Shown piece by piece: positions 10,569 to 19,749 of a DNA stretch of 64,000 nt (position 1 is the first letter of the stretch; every line of letters begins with the position of its first letter). The DNA is taken from NCBI GenBank assembly GCA_002083435.1, contig LWDJ01000004.1:130596-194595 (forward strand), in the 5' to 3' direction. A program made the position numbers and the translations under genes. This DNA comes from Proteobacteria bacterium SG_bin6. Its GTDB lineage: Bacteria; Pseudomonadota; Alphaproteobacteria; Sphingomonadales; Sphingomonadaceae. Below the pieces are notes generated by a model. It saw only the letters and a program-made list of their open reading frames with translations. It was not told the DNA's origin and made no database searches.

Positions 10569-11428
10569 TTCAGCCGCCGGATCAACGCGCTGGTATCGTT
10601 CCTGCCCCCACCCATCGCCTGCACCTCCGCATAGAATTGATCGACCAAGGCCGACACCGGCAGCGCCGCGCCATTCGCCCGTGCCTCATCGAGCGCGAGG
10701 CCCAGATCCTTGCGCATCCAGTCGATCGCGAAACCGAAATCGAATTCGCGCTTGGCCATGGTCGGCCAGCGATTGACCATCTGCCAGCTTTGCGCGGCGC
10801 CGCCCGAGATCGCTTCCAATACCTTGTCGAGATCGAGCCCCGCGCGCTCGGCGAAGCGCAGCCCTTCGGACAGGCCGCCCAGCACCCCGGCGATCGCGAT
10901 CTGGTTGACCATCTTCGCCTGCTGCCCCGCACCCGCCGGCCCGACATGCACCGCGCGGGCGGCATAGGCCCGCATCAGCGGCTCGGCGGCGGCGAAGGCT
11001 TCCGCCGTGCCCCCGCACATGATCGCGAGTTTGCCCGCCTCCGCCCCCGCCTGCCCGCCCGAGACCGGCGCGTCGAGCACGTGCAGGCGCTTGGCGGCGC
11101 CTTCCGCCGCCAGCCGCCGGGCGATGGCGGCGGAAACGGTGGTGTGATCGACGAACAGCGCGCCTTCGCCCAGCGTCCGGAAGGCACCGTCCGCGCCCAG
11201 CGTCACCTGCTCCAGATCGGCGTCGCGGCCGACACAGGCGAACACCGCCTCGGCCCCTTGCGCCGCCTCCGCCGGGGTCGGCGCCCAGCGCCCGCCATGC
11301 GCCGCGACCCAGGCCTCGGCCTTGCCGCTCGTGCGGTTATAGACGGTAACGTCGTGCCCGGCGGCGGCGAGGTGGCGGGCCATCGGGGCGCCCATCACCC
11401 CCAGCCCGATAAAGGATATGCGTGCCAT
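10565..11428 (-). CDS. 3-hydroxyisobutyrate dehydrogenase-type NAD(P) oxidoreductase
   Basis: Beta-hydroxyacid dehydrogenase of 287 residues. The N-terminal Rossmann motif FIGLGVMGAPMARHL binds NAD(P). The substrate-binding signature DAPVSGGQAGAEAGKL lies near residue 120, and the catalytic Lys is in GAGQQAKMVNQIAI near residue 170. The C-terminal half is the all-helical NAD-binding_11 domain. The substrate may be 3-hydroxyisobutyrate, tartronate semialdehyde or a related succinic semialdehyde; sequence alone does not decide. It heads a two-gene unit with the exported amidohydrolase (4-bp overlap) and is divergent from threonine dehydratase. Confidence 0.9.
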   Translation of the reverse strand: MARISFIGLGVMGAPMARHLAAAGHDVTVYNRTSGKAEAWVAAHGGRWAPTPAEAAQGAEAVFACVGRDADLEQVTLGADGAFRTLGEGALFVDHTTVSAAIARRLAAEGAAKRLHVLDAPVSGGQAGAEAGKLAIMCGGTAEAFAAAEPLMRAYAARAVHVGPAGAGQQAKMVNQIAIAGVLGGLSEGLRFAERAGLDLDKVLEAISGGAAQSWQMVNRWPTMAKREFDFGFAIDWMRKDLGLALDEARANGAALPVSALVDQFYAEVQAMGGGRNDTSALIRRLK

Positions 11429-11484
11429 GGCGGCGGCATAACCCCCGTTCCCCCGCCGCGCCAGATGGTCTAGGCCCGCACGCC

Positions 11485-12699
11485 ATGACCAGCCTCCCCG
11501 TTTCGATCGACGATGTTCGCGCCGCGCATGACCGCATCAAGGACGCGATCGTCCACACCCCCACGCTCTACAGCCGCACCCTGTCGGACATCACCGGCGC
11601 GCAGGTGTGGCTGAAGTTCGAGAACCACCAGTTCATCGCCGCCTATAAGGAGCGCGGCGCGCTCAACACGCTGCTGCAGCTGCCCGCCGATACCCCGGGC
11701 GTGATCGCGGCCTCGGCGGGCAACCACGCCCAGGGCCTCGCCTATCACGCCCACCGGCTCGGCATTCCGGCGACGATCGTGATGCCGCGCACCACCCCGA
11801 TCGTGAAAGTGACGCAGACCGAGGGGCACGGCGCGACCGTGGTGCTCCACGGCGAAACCTTCGACGATGCCCATGCCGAGGCGCGGCGGCTGGAGGCGGC
11901 GCAGGGCCTCACCTTCGTCCACCCGTTCGACGATCCCCGGATCATCGCCGGTGCGGGGACGACCGCGCTGGAAATGCTGCACGACGCGCCCGACATCGAT
12001 CTGTTCGTCACCCCGATCGGCGGCGGCGGGCTGATCAGCGGCATGGCGACCGTCGCGCGCGCCTGGAGCCACCCGATCGGCGTGGTGGGCGTGGAGGCCG
12101 AGCTCTACCCCTCGATGTACAACCGCACCCGGCACGCGGACTTGCCCTGCGGCGGCGACACGCTGGCCGAGGGCATCGCGGTGAAGGAACCGGGGCGCGT
12201 GACCTCGGCGATCGTCGAGGCGCTGGTGGACGAGATCGTGCTCGTCTCCGAACGCAGCCTGGAAAAGGCGGTGTCGCTGCTGGTGCAGGTTGAAAAGACC
12301 GTGGTGGAGGGCGCGGGCGCCGCCGGCCTCGCCGCGTTGCTCCAGCACCCTGGGCGCTTCGCCGGGCGCAAGGTGGGGCTGGTGCTGTGCGGCGGCAATA
12401 TCGACACGCGGCTGCTCGCCAACGTGCTGGTGCGCGATCTGGCGCGCTCGGGCCGGCTCGCGCGGCTGAAAATCCGGCTGCAGGACCAGCCGGGCGCGCT
12501 GTTCAAGCTGGCGGGCGTGTTCGATGCCGAACGGGTGAACATCATGGAGGTGTATCACCAGCGCATCTTCACCTCGCTCCCCGCCAAGGGGCTGATCACC
12601 GAGATCGAATGCGAAACGCGCGACGGCGCGCATCTCGATCGGCTGATCACCGCGATCCGCGCGGCGGGCTATGACGTGCAGCTGATGGAGCTGGGGTGA
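11485..12699 (+). CDS. ilvA: Threonine ammonia-lyase (dehydratase)
   Basis: PLP enzyme deaminating L-threonine to 2-oxobutanoate, the first step toward isoleucine and, through 2-oxobutanoate, a source of propionyl-CoA. The frame is open upstream, but the ATG at 11485 (MTSLPVSIDDVRAAHDRI) matches the family start and gives 404 residues. The PLP lysine is in AAYKERGALN (about residue 55), the substrate loop is SAGNHAQG, and the phosphate-binding glycine loop is PIGGGGLISG. One C-terminal ACT domain begins near residue 325 (LKIRLQDQPGALFKLAGVF). This short, single-ACT form fits the TIGR01127-type threonine dehydratase found in many proteobacteria; whether it is biosynthetic or catabolic is not certain. 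Confidence 0.93.
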   Translation: MTSLPVSIDDVRAAHDRIKDAIVHTPTLYSRTLSDITGAQVWLKFENHQFIAAYKERGALNTLLQLPADTPGVIAASAGNHAQGLAYHAHRLGIPATIVMPRTTPIVKVTQTEGHGATVVLHGETFDDAHAEARRLEAAQGLTFVHPFDDPRIIAGAGTTALEMLHDAPDIDLFVTPIGGGGLISGMATVARAWSHPIGVVGVEAELYPSMYNRTRHADLPCGGDTLAEGIAVKEPGRVTSAIVEALVDEIVLVSERSLEKAVSLLVQVEKTVVEGAGAAGLAALLQHPGRFAGRKVGLVLCGGNIDTRLLANVLVRDLARSGRLARLKIRLQDQPGALFKLAGVFDAERVNIMEVYHQRIFTSLPAKGLITEIECETRDGAHLDRLITAIRAAGYDVQLMELG

Positions 12700-13002
12700 G
12701 AGGACGGGGCCACCCTCTAGCCCCTTCCCCAGCGCTGACATGACCGCCTTCGCCGGGGAAGGCGGGGGCGCCACGGGCACCGGCCTGCGCCCAAATGACT
12801 CGGCCACGCGACGAAGCAGGCGCGGCGGCGGATTCCCCCGCGCGCTCGACATGCTATGATCCGGCCGGCGGCATCGCGCGGCGGCCCCCTCCGCTCCCGT
12901 TAACCACCTTTCTTGGTAAAGTCGCTTTTCATCGTCTCGCCGCTCTTCCATAGTCGTTCGCGACCGGCCGATGGGCGGCCGGCCCGCAAGGACCATCGGC
13001 GC
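12700..13002. other. Intergenic region between ilvA and bpt with candidate terminator hairpin
   Basis: No convincing gene is seen in these 303 bp. A stem-loop CCGCCTTC-gccggg-GAAGGCGG at 12744-12765, without a T-run, lies 45 bp after the ilvA stop and may end its transcript. The frame of bpt is open back to a GTG at 12913, but the conserved protein begins at the GTG at 13003. Confidence 0.45.
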
Positions 13003-13782
13003 GTGACGGCCCCTTTCCGCTTCCCCCGTTTCTTCGTCACCAGCCCGTCGCCCTGCCCCTATCTGCCGGGGCGGCTGGAGCGCAAAGTCTTCACCGAACT
13101 GAGCGGCCCGCACGCGACCGAGCTGAACGACGCGCTCAGCCGGATCGGCTTTCGCCGAAGCCAGTCGGTCGCCTATCGCCCGAGCTGCGCGGGGTGCGCC
13201 GCCTGCGTCTCGGTGCGCGTCGTCGCGAGCGCGTTCGAGCCCAACGCCACCCAGCGCAAGCTGATGCGCCGCCACGCTGATCTGGAAGTGAGCGCCTGTC
13301 GCCCCTGGGCCACCGATGAGCAATATGATCTGCTTCGCCGCTATCTCGCCGCCCGCCATCCGGGCGGTGGCATGGCCGGGATGGACGAGAGCGACTATGC
13401 CGACATGGTCGAACAGTCCCCGGTCAACAGCAGCGTGATCGAATATCGCGAGCCCGCCGCGCGCGGCCGGCGCGGTCGGCTGGTCGGCGCCTGCCTCACC
13501 GATCAGCAGGCGGATGGGCTGTCGATGATCTACAGCTTCTTCGATGCCGATATCGCCGACCGGCCGGGGCTGGGCAATCTGATCATCCTCGATCACATCG
13601 CCCGCGCCCGCATGGCCGGGCTGCCCTATGTCTATCTCGGCTATTGGGTGAAGGGCAGCGCGCGGATGAGCTACAAGACGCGCTACCGCCCGATCGAGGC
13701 GCTGGGGCCGACCGGCTGGCACCGCCTGCCGGACGCTGACCTGCCGGTGGCGCAGCCCCGCGCGGTGGAACGCGTCGGCTAG
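13003..13782 (+). CDS. bpt: Aspartate/glutamate leucyltransferase (Bpt; bacterial ATE homologue)
   Basis: Aminoacyl-tRNA-protein transferase that adds Leu to N-terminal Asp or Glu, marking proteins for the ClpS/ClpAP N-end-rule pathway. From the GTG at 13003 the product is 259 residues, a typical Bpt length. The N-terminal cysteine motifs [16 protein letters not shown] and [16 protein letters not shown] are both present. The C-terminal GNAT-like half has [16 protein letters not shown] and [17 protein letters not shown], followed by a KTRYRP segment that is conserved in the family. It is monocistronic and convergent with a C13 peptidase gene. Confidence 0.92.
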   Translation: MTAPFRFPRFFVTSPSPCPYLPGRLERKVFTELSGPHATELNDALSRIGFRRSQSVAYRPSCAGCAACVSVRVVASAFEPNATQRKLMRRHADLEVSACRPWATDEQYDLLRRYLAARHPGGGMAGMDESDYADMVEQSPVNSSVIEYREPAARGRRGRLVGACLTDQQADGLSMIYSFFDADIADRPGLGNLIILDHIARARMAGLPYVYLGYWVKGSARMSYKTRYRPIEALGPTGWHRLPDADLPVAQPRAVERVG

Positions 13783-13793
13783 AACGATTTCGA

Positions 13794-13871
13794 GGCAGGT
13801 GGAATCACCTGCCGGCTCGGAAATCGCGGATAAACCAACGCCGAGCGCGGCGATCCGATTTCATCGGATCG
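13794..13871. terminator. Two hairpins between convergent genes
   Basis: GGCAGGTG-gaat-CACCTGCC (13794-13813) and CGATCCGAT-ttc-ATCGGATCG (13851-13871, followed by AAAA) are perfect stems of 8 and 9 bp in the gap between the stops of bpt (plus) and the C13 peptidase (minus). The position suggests a bidirectional transcription terminator. On the minus strand the second stem is preceded by a T-rich run, and neither has a strong plus-strand T-tract. Confidence 0.55.
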
Positions 13872-13925
13872 AAAACCGCTCCAGGGTCGTTCTCAGCGGC
13901 GCAGGATCGGCACCGACCCGCTCCC

Positions 13926-14921
13926 CTATTTCTCGAGCAGCGACACCGCCGGGCGCCCGACCGGGCTGCTCGCCACCTTGGGCGCGCGCGTGTCGAGCGC
14001 GGTGAGCCACGCCTTGGCGCGCTCACCGATCAGCATTTGCGGGAGCGAGGGGGTGAGGCTCCCCTTCGCCTCCCACTGGCCGATCAGCCCGGCGGCCTCC
14101 CGCCCCGCGGCTTCGAGCGGCTGGGGCTTGCGCAGCGCCTGGTTGATCAGCGCGTCGCCGAAAAAGGTCCAGTCGCTATCGGCCTGGCAGCCGAACGAAG
14201 TGCGATCGCCGCTCGACGCGGTGAGGATCGCAGTGTCGCCGGTCGCGAGCGCGGGGACGAAGATGCCCGAGAAGCACGCGCTCACGATCAGCAGCCGCCG
14301 CTTGATCCTGAGCGCGTCGAGCAGCGCGTCGAGCCGCGCCGGGCTCATCACCCCCCAGCCCTCGTCGCCATAATTATAGACGACGCCGAACGGCGCGCCG
14401 TGGCTGGTCGTGTAGAGGATCAGCACATCCTCCTTGGGGTCGATCAGCTCGGCGACGCGGGCGAGCGCCATGTCGAGATTGGCGGGCGATCCGCGCGCGA
14501 GCAGCGGCCCGCCGCGCCCATCCGGTCCCGCGAGCGTGATGCTCCGCCCCTGCGCCGCATAGCGCGCGGTGAGCACCCGCCCGGCCTCGCGCGCCTCGCG
14601 CGCGAACACCCCGTCGCTATCAAGCGCGACCGAGACGACATAGGCATCGACCACGCCTTTGCGCTGCGGCGCAAGGGCGGCGAGCTGGCCCTGCAGCAGC
14701 CGCGCCTCGGCAAGCTCCTGCGCCGCATCGCGGTGATGCTCGATACTGGTGCCGCCGGCCGCGTAATACGCGCCCTGCTCGGGCGTGACGCCGTTGAAGA
14801 AGGGCGGCGGCGCGCCATGCTTGGGCGGCTCGGCGACGCGCTGCGATGCGGCAGGGCCGGCGGCTAGGGCGAGGGCCAGGGCGAGCAGCGGGAAGATGTG
14901 AGGGCGGACGATCCGGAACAT
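13926..14921 (-). CDS. Exported C13 (legumain/caspase-fold) family peptidase
   Basis: A protein of 331 residues with an N-terminal signal peptide (LLALALALAAGPAAS, about residues 12-27). The clan CD cysteine-protease pair is visible: catalytic His in LILYTTSHGAPFG (about residue 175) and catalytic Cys in LLIVSACFSGIFVPAL (about 217), each after a hydrophobic strand as expected for the caspase-haemoglobinase fold. This matches the bacterial Peptidase_C13 family, whose eukaryotic relatives are legumain and GPI transamidase. Bacterial members are mostly uncharacterised. It is monocistronic, divergent from the DUF433 gene and convergent with bpt. Confidence 0.85.
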   Translation of the reverse strand: MFRIVRPHIFPLLALALALAAGPAASQRVAEPPKHGAPPPFFNGVTPEQGAYYAAGGTSIEHHRDAAQELAEARLLQGQLAALAPQRKGVVDAYVVSVALDSDGVFAREAREAGRVLTARYAAQGRSITLAGPDGRGGPLLARGSPANLDMALARVAELIDPKEDVLILYTTSHGAPFGVVYNYGDEGWGVMSPARLDALLDALRIKRRLLIVSACFSGIFVPALATGDTAILTASSGDRTSFGCQADSDWTFFGDALINQALRKPQPLEAAGREAAGLIGQWEAKGSLTPSLPQMLIGERAKAWLTALDTRAPKVASSPVGRPAVSLLEK

Positions 14922-15046
14922 TGCCCTTCGTCCGCTGGAGCGGCGGCGGCTGTCAACGGCGAAAAGCGCGGTAGGTACGACGAGCGCGTCGACACCGGGA
15001 CTGGTTCGCCCTTGTCAAAGCGGGCGCGGCAGGCGAAGTTACTTGA

Positions 15047-15268
15047 GTGACCCAGCAACGCATCGTCATCAACCCGGAAGTCTGTGGCGGCCGACCGATC
15101 ATCGCCGGAACTCGGATGCGCGTTGTCGATATTCTTGAGATGCTCGCCGCGGGCGTGAGCGAGGCTGAAATTGTCTCGGACTTTCCGTTTCTGGGAGCCG
15201 CCGATATCCGCGCTGCCCTGGCCTACGCCGCGCGCGCAGTCGATCACCGGATCGTCATGGCCGCTTGA
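15047..15268 (+). CDS. DUF433 protein, antitoxin-like
   Basis: A protein of 73 residues starting at a GTG. It carries the DUF433 signature: INPEVCGGRPIIAGTRM, then VVDILEMLAAGVSEAEIVSD, then FPFLGAADIRAALAYAA. This is a small helical DNA-binding-like domain repeatedly found beside PIN-like DUF5615 genes and regarded as the antitoxin half (VapB-like). The stop overlaps the start of the DUF5615 gene (TGATG at 15266-15270), the usual coupling in toxin-antitoxin modules. Confidence 0.85.
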   Translation: MTQQRIVINPEVCGGRPIIAGTRMRVVDILEMLAAGVSEAEIVSDFPFLGAADIRAALAYAARAVDHRIVMAA

Positions 15269-15591
15269 TGCGGTTTCTGGTCGATGCGCAACTGCCCGAA
15301 CGCCTGTGTCAATGGCTTCGCGAACAAGGTCACGAAGCATTATACGTTCCCACACTGCTGACCGGCGAAACACCCGACGCGGTCGTCGCGGCGTATGCGG
15401 CAGATCACGGCCTGACGTTGATTTCCAAGGACGAAGATTTCACACACCGCCACCTAACCGGCGGTTATCAGCTCGTGTGGATACGGCTAGGCAACGCCAG
15501 TAACCGGGAACTGCTGGCGTGGTTCGCGCCCCGCTTCCCCGAGATACTGGCGGCCCTGACAAACGGCGAAGCTCTGGTCGAGGTTCGCTAG
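15268..15591 (+). CDS. DUF5615 PIN-like protein, putative toxin
   Basis: A protein of 107 residues with a PIN-like fold (Mut7-C-related), beginning MRFLVDAQLPERLCQWLREQ. Acidic residues expected for metal-dependent RNase activity are present: Asp in FLVDAQLP, Glu in GHEALYVP and Asp-Glu-Asp in TLISKDEDF. The pairing with DUF433 immediately upstream suggests a VapBC-like toxin-antitoxin unit. The gene ends 7 bp from the convergent end of sdhA, a site where sdhB might be expected. Confidence 0.83.
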   Translation: MRFLVDAQLPERLCQWLREQGHEALYVPTLLTGETPDAVVAAYAADHGLTLISKDEDFTHRHLTGGYQLVWIRLGNASNRELLAWFAPRFPEILAALTNGEALVEVR

Positions 15592-15598
15592 ACGCCCC

Positions 15599-17398
15599 TC
15601 AATACACCCGCTTCTTCGGCTTGATGTACTCCGCGTCGTCGGTGAGCGTATAGTCGTGCACCGGGCGGTAATCGATGCTCGTCGCGCCGCCCTTGCCGCC
15701 CCAGCCGGCGAAGCTGGCGATCGTGTGCTTCATCCAGTTGGCGTCGTCGCGATCGGGGTAATCCTCGTTCACATGCGCGCCGCGGCTTTCCTTGCGGTTG
15801 GCCGCCGAATGCACCGTCACCACGGCTTGCGCGAGCAGATTGTCGAGCTCCAGCGTCTCCACCAGATCGGTGTTCCAGATCAGCGAGCGGTCGCTCACCC
15901 GCACGTCCTGGAAGCCCTGATAGATGCTCTCGATCTTGGCGACGCCCTCGCCCAGCAGCGCATTGTCGCGGAACACCGCGCAGTGCTTCTGCATCGTGCG
16001 CTGCATCTCCAGCCGCACCTTGGCGGTCGGCGTGCCGCCGGCGGCGCCCCGGAAATGATCGAGCCGGGCGAGCGCCATTTCCTCCGAGCCCTTGGGCAGC
16101 GGATTGTGCGGCGTGCCGGGCTTCAAGGTTTCCTTGATCCGCAGCCCCGTCGCGCGGCCGAACACCACCAGGTCGATCAGCGAGTTGGAACCAAGCCGGT
16201 TCGCGCCGTGCACCGAAACGCACGCCGCCTCGCCGACCGCGTACAGGCCGGGCACCACCGCATCGGGGTTGCCATCCTTCAGATGGACGACTTCGCCATG
16301 ATAGTTACAGGGGATGCCGCCCATATTGTAATGGACCGTCGGCACCACCGGCAGCGGCTGGCGGGTGAGATCGACGCCGGCGAAAATCTTGCCCGTCTCG
16401 GTGATGCCGGGCAGCCGCTCGGCGAGCACCTTGGGGTCGATATGGTCGAGGTGAAGGAAGATATGGTCCTTCTCCTTGCCCACCCCGCGCCCTTCGCGAA
16501 TCTCGATCGCCATGCAGCGCGAGACGACGTCGCGGCTGGCGAGGTCCTTGGCGGACGGTGCATAGCGCTCCATGAAGCGCTCGCCTTCGCTATTGGTGAG
16601 GTAGCCGCCCTCCCCGCGCGCGCCTTCGGTGATCAGCACGCCTGCGCCATAGATCCCGGTCGGGTGGAACTGGACGAATTCCATGTCCTGCAGCGGCAAG
16701 CCGGCGCGCAGCACCATCGCGTTGCCATCGCCGGTGCAGGTGTGCGCCGAGGTCGCCGAATAATAGACGCGGCCATAGCCGCCCGTCGCCAGCACAACCG
16801 AATGCGCGCGGAAGCGGTGGATGCTGCCATCCTCCATGCACAATGCGATCACGCCCCGGCACGCGCCATTCTCCATGATCAGATCGAGCGCGAAATATTC
16901 GACGAAAAAGTCCGCGTCGTATTTCAGGCTCTGCTGGTAGAGCGCGTGGAGCATCGCATGGCCGGTGCGGTCGGCGGCGGCGCAGGTGCGCTGCACCGGC
17001 GGGCCTTCGCCCATATTCTGCATATGGCCGCCGAACGGGCGCTGATAGATGGTGCCATCGGCGTTGCGGCTGAACGGCACGCCGGCGTGCTCCAGCTCAT
17101 ACACCGCCGCCGGCGCCTCGCGAACCATATATTCGATCGCGTCCTGGTCGCCGAGCCAGTCGGAACCCTTCACCGTATCGTACATGTGCCACGACCAGTG
17201 ATCGGGGGTGTTGTTGCCCAGGCTCGCCGCGATCCCGCCCTGCGCCGCGACGGTGTGGCTGCGCGTCGGGAACACCTTGGTGATACAGGCGGTCTTCAGC
17301 CCCGCCTCGGCGATGCCCATCGTCGCGCGCAGGCCGGAACCGCCCGCGCCCACCACCACCGCGTCGTAAGTGTGGTCGATGATCTTGTAGGCGCTCAT
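15599..17398 (-). CDS. sdhA: Succinate dehydrogenase flavoprotein subunit
   Basis: Catalytic subunit (599 residues) oxidising succinate to fumarate, with covalently bound FAD, on the cytoplasmic face of the inner membrane. FAD-binding Rossmann motif [16 protein letters not shown] near residue 15; flavinylation His in [16 protein letters not shown] near residue 45; active-site motif [20 protein letters not shown] near residue 400 with the catalytic Arg region. The start overlaps the sdhD stop by 4 bp. The iron-sulfur subunit gene sdhB, which commonly follows sdhA in alphaproteobacteria, is not downstream here: 7 bp after the stop comes the convergent toxin-antitoxin pair. Confidence 0.97.
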   Translation of the reverse strand: MSAYKIIDHTYDAVVVGAGGSGLRATMGIAEAGLKTACITKVFPTRSHTVAAQGGIAASLGNNTPDHWSWHMYDTVKGSDWLGDQDAIEYMVREAPAAVYELEHAGVPFSRNADGTIYQRPFGGHMQNMGEGPPVQRTCAAADRTGHAMLHALYQQSLKYDADFFVEYFALDLIMENGACRGVIALCMEDGSIHRFRAHSVVLATGGYGRVYYSATSAHTCTGDGNAMVLRAGLPLQDMEFVQFHPTGIYGAGVLITEGARGEGGYLTNSEGERFMERYAPSAKDLASRDVVSRCMAIEIREGRGVGKEKDHIFLHLDHIDPKVLAERLPGITETGKIFAGVDLTRQPLPVVPTVHYNMGGIPCNYHGEVVHLKDGNPDAVVPGLYAVGEAACVSVHGANRLGSNSLIDLVVFGRATGLRIKETLKPGTPHNPLPKGSEEMALARLDHFRGAAGGTPTAKVRLEMQRTMQKHCAVFRDNALLGEGVAKIESIYQGFQDVRVSDRSLIWNTDLVETLELDNLLAQAVVTVHSAANRKESRGAHVNEDYPDRDDANWMKHTIASFAGWGGKGGATSIDYRPVHDYTLTDDAEYIKPKKRVY

Positions 17399-17784
17399 GC
17401 CGCGCTGCCTCCGGTGAATGCGATTTTCAGAATGGCGAAGATCGCCGTCGCCCCGGCCGCGACGACGAACAGGTTGACGAGCAGCATCAACGCGACGCGC
17501 GAGGCGCCGTGCTGATAATCCTCGATCACGATCTGCAGCCCCAGGCGGAAATGGTAAAAGGTGTTGAGCACCAACAGCAGCATCGGCACCGCCGCCCAGG
17601 GCGACGCCAGCCAGCCGCGCACGCTCGCATAATCATGTCCCGGCAGCAGCGCGATCGAGGCGAGCAGCCACACGATCAGCACCAGATTGCCGCCCGCGGT
17701 CAGCCGCTGATGCCACCAATGCTGCGGCCCGTGCTTGGCGGCGCCCAGCCCGCGCACGCGGCCGAGCTCAGTTCCCGTGCCCAT
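17395..17784 (-). CDS. sdhD: Succinate dehydrogenase membrane anchor subunit
   Basis: A 129-residue integral membrane protein with three hydrophobic helices ([54 protein letters not shown]). The [13 protein letters not shown] segment contains the conserved His and Asp-Tyr region of SdhD that lies near haem b and the quinone site. It follows sdhC with a 3-bp gap and overlaps sdhA by 4 bp (ATGA). Confidence 0.93.
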   Translation of the reverse strand: MGTGTELGRVRGLGAAKHGPQHWWHQRLTAGGNLVLIVWLLASIALLPGHDYASVRGWLASPWAAVPMLLLVLNTFYHFRLGLQIVIEDYQHGASRVALMLLVNLFVVAAGATAIFAILKIAFTGGSAA

Positions 17785-17787
17785 CGC

Positions 17788-18201
17788 TCAATTCCCCGAA
17801 AGCAAGAAGGCCCAATAGGCCGCCGTCGCGACGATCGCGAAGAAGAAGGTGCCCTGCGCCATGCGCTTGTTCGCGCCCAGCTCGTACCCGGCGCCGGTAT
17901 CGAGCACCAGGTGGCGCACTCCCGATGCCATGTGCTGGAAGAAGGCAAGCGTCAGGCCGATGCCGAACAGATAGCCCAGCGGGTTCAGATGCCCGTCGGC
18001 GCGGGTGAACACGTCCAGGAAGAAATCATAGCTTTCCTTGCCGCCCGCCAGCGCCGCGAGCCACCAGGTGAACAGCAGCGTGCCGACCACCGCCATGCCA
18101 TCCCCGGTCACCCGGTGAAGGATCGATACCAGCATGTGCGGGCCCCATTTCCAGATGCTCAAATGGGGCGAAAGCGGGCGCGCGCTACGCGGGGCTACCA
18201 A
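17788..18201 (-). CDS. sdhC: Succinate dehydrogenase cytochrome b556 subunit
   Basis: A 137-residue membrane subunit. The family signature RPLSPHLSIWKWGPHMLVSI followed by LHRVTGDGM is at the N-terminus, and the second signature, LAFFQHMASGVRHLVLDTG, contains the haem b ligand His. Three hydrophobic helices are visible. Translation starts at a TTG (18201) with GGGAAGGA about 8 nt upstream; no ATG fits. First gene of the sdhCDA operon, divergent from the chemoreceptor gene across a 185-bp region. Confidence 0.93.
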   Translation of the reverse strand: MVAPRSARPLSPHLSIWKWGPHMLVSILHRVTGDGMAVVGTLLFTWWLAALAGGKESYDFFLDVFTRADGHLNPLGYLFGIGLTLAFFQHMASGVRHLVLDTGAGYELGANKRMAQGTFFFAIVATAAYWAFLLSGN

Positions 18202-18386
18202 GGCTTGGTCCTTCCCTAAGGTCTTCTATGCCGCCCCTATTAGTGGTCGTACGCGGCGTTGCAATGGGGATGGCGCGGCGCGTGCGCGAACCGCCTATCA
18301 CTAACCTGCCCTTAACCAAAAGCGCTTACCCCGACGCGGGACGAAGCAAGACGCGGTAACTGCCCGCGTTCGGGGGAGAAAAGGCT

Positions 18387-19745
18387 TTGAGCACGAAGGT
18401 AATGCCCGCGATCGGCACGGTGGCAGCGCAGATTGACATCGCCGCCCGGCTGCGTGTGTTCGACGTGGATGGCTCGCTCGCCGCCAGCGCGCGTGACACC
18501 TGGGCGCTGCTCGAACCCGAAATCCGCGCGATCGCGGAGGCCTATTGGGAGCAATGGCTCCACTGCTTCCCCGAAGAGCGCAATTGGGCGCCGATGGATA
18601 CCCAGCGGATGATCGACGTCGGCTGCGTGTTCCTGCGCAACCGCTTCCTCGATACCGCGGGCCGCGCCTGGATCGAATCGATCGAGCGCTCGGTCGCCGC
18701 CGCCTATAAGGGCGACGCCTCGCCGCTCGCCTTGCTCTCGATGATCTCGGCGAGCGACCGCGCCGCGCTCGACGTGATCATGCGCCGCGTCGACCGCGAC
18801 GATCCGCGCCTGCCGGTGATGATCGACACGCTGCTCCGCCTGTCCGCGCTGGAGGGCGAGATCACGGTTGCGATCTTCAACGCCTATCATGATTATGGCG
18901 CGCAGCTCGCCCGCGACCGGCTCGCCGCCGATTTCCGCGAAGGCATCGCCAAGATGGTCGAAAGCCTGACGCATGAGGGCACCGCCTTGCGCACTCAGGC
19001 GACCCGCACCAGCAGCAGCACGCGCGGGATGCTCGGCAAGACCAGCGAAGTCGCCGCCGCCGCCGAACAATCGGCGGTCGCGATGCGCGAAGCGGCGCAG
19101 ACCGCCGCCGGCCTGATCCGCGCGATCGAGGATGCGCGCAGCGAGGTGGAGGCCGCCGCCCATATCGCCACCCGCGCCGCCGGCCAGGCGGGTGCCGCGG
19201 TCGGCATGTCGGAGACGCTTTCGGACCATGCCAAGTCGATCGAATCGATCCTGGGGCTGATCCGCGACATCGCCGGCCAGACCAACCTGCTCGCGCTGAA
19301 CGCGACGATCGAGGCGGCGCGCGCCGGCGACGCGGGGCGTGGCTTCGCGGTCGTGGCGCAGGAAGTGAAGAGCCTCGCCAACCAGACCGCGCGCGCGACC
19401 GACGACATCGCCGCCAAGATCGCCGCGATCCAGAGCGCGACGCGATCGACCGTGGAGACCAACGCTTCGATCCGCGCGACCGTGGCCGAGGTCCAGCAAT
19501 CGGCCGAGAAGATCCGCGCCGCGATGGAAACCCAGGCGCAGACCGTCACCGCAATCACCGCCAGCGTCGACGAAACCGCGCTCGCCGCCGATTCGATGTC
19601 GAACACGATCGCCGCGATCCGTGAGGATACCGAAAGCGTGGCGAGCGAGATCGACCGGGTCGGCCAGGGCTTCGACGCGTTCGACGCGCGGCTCGGCACG
19701 CTGAAATTCAGCGCCGACGATTTCGTCTCCAAGGTCGCGGCCTGA
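18387..19745 (+). CDS. Soluble methyl-accepting chemotaxis protein, copy 1 (globin-like sensor, no haem His seen)
   Basis: Cytoplasmic chemoreceptor of 452 residues without transmembrane segments. Residues about 1-185 form a helical N-terminal domain whose pattern ([19 protein letters not shown] ... [18 protein letters not shown]) resembles the globin-type sensors of soluble receptors. The usual proximal His is not visible at the expected place ([16 protein letters not shown]). Residues about 215-440 are the signalling domain with the hairpin [20 protein letters not shown]. The start is a TTG with GGGGAGAAAAGG upstream; an ATG five codons later is possible. It is followed after 4 bp by a paralogue with a nearly identical signalling core. 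No other che gene is nearby. Confidence 0.85.
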   Translation: MSTKVMPAIGTVAAQIDIAARLRVFDVDGSLAASARDTWALLEPEIRAIAEAYWEQWLHCFPEERNWAPMDTQRMIDVGCVFLRNRFLDTAGRAWIESIERSVAAAYKGDASPLALLSMISASDRAALDVIMRRVDRDDPRLPVMIDTLLRLSALEGEITVAIFNAYHDYGAQLARDRLAADFREGIAKMVESLTHEGTALRTQATRTSSSTRGMLGKTSEVAAAAEQSAVAMREAAQTAAGLIRAIEDARSEVEAAAHIATRAAGQAGAAVGMSETLSDHAKSIESILGLIRDIAGQTNLLALNATIEAARAGDAGRGFAVVAQEVKSLANQTARATDDIAAKIAAIQSATRSTVETNASIRATVAEVQQSAEKIRAAMETQAQTVTAITASVDETALAADSMSNTIAAIREDTESVASEIDRVGQGFDAFDARLGTLKFSADDFVSKVAA

Positions 19746-19749
19746 TCCG

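Noticed and set aside
11470..13722. A 750-codon open frame on the minus strand across ilvA and bpt
   Set aside because: It is antisense to two well-conserved genes and is composed of Arg/Ala/His-rich low-complexity sequence, a codon-composition shadow in GC-rich DNA.
15656..17515. A 619-codon plus-strand frame opposite sdhA
   Set aside because: It is antisense to a fully conserved flavoprotein gene and has no recognisable domain.
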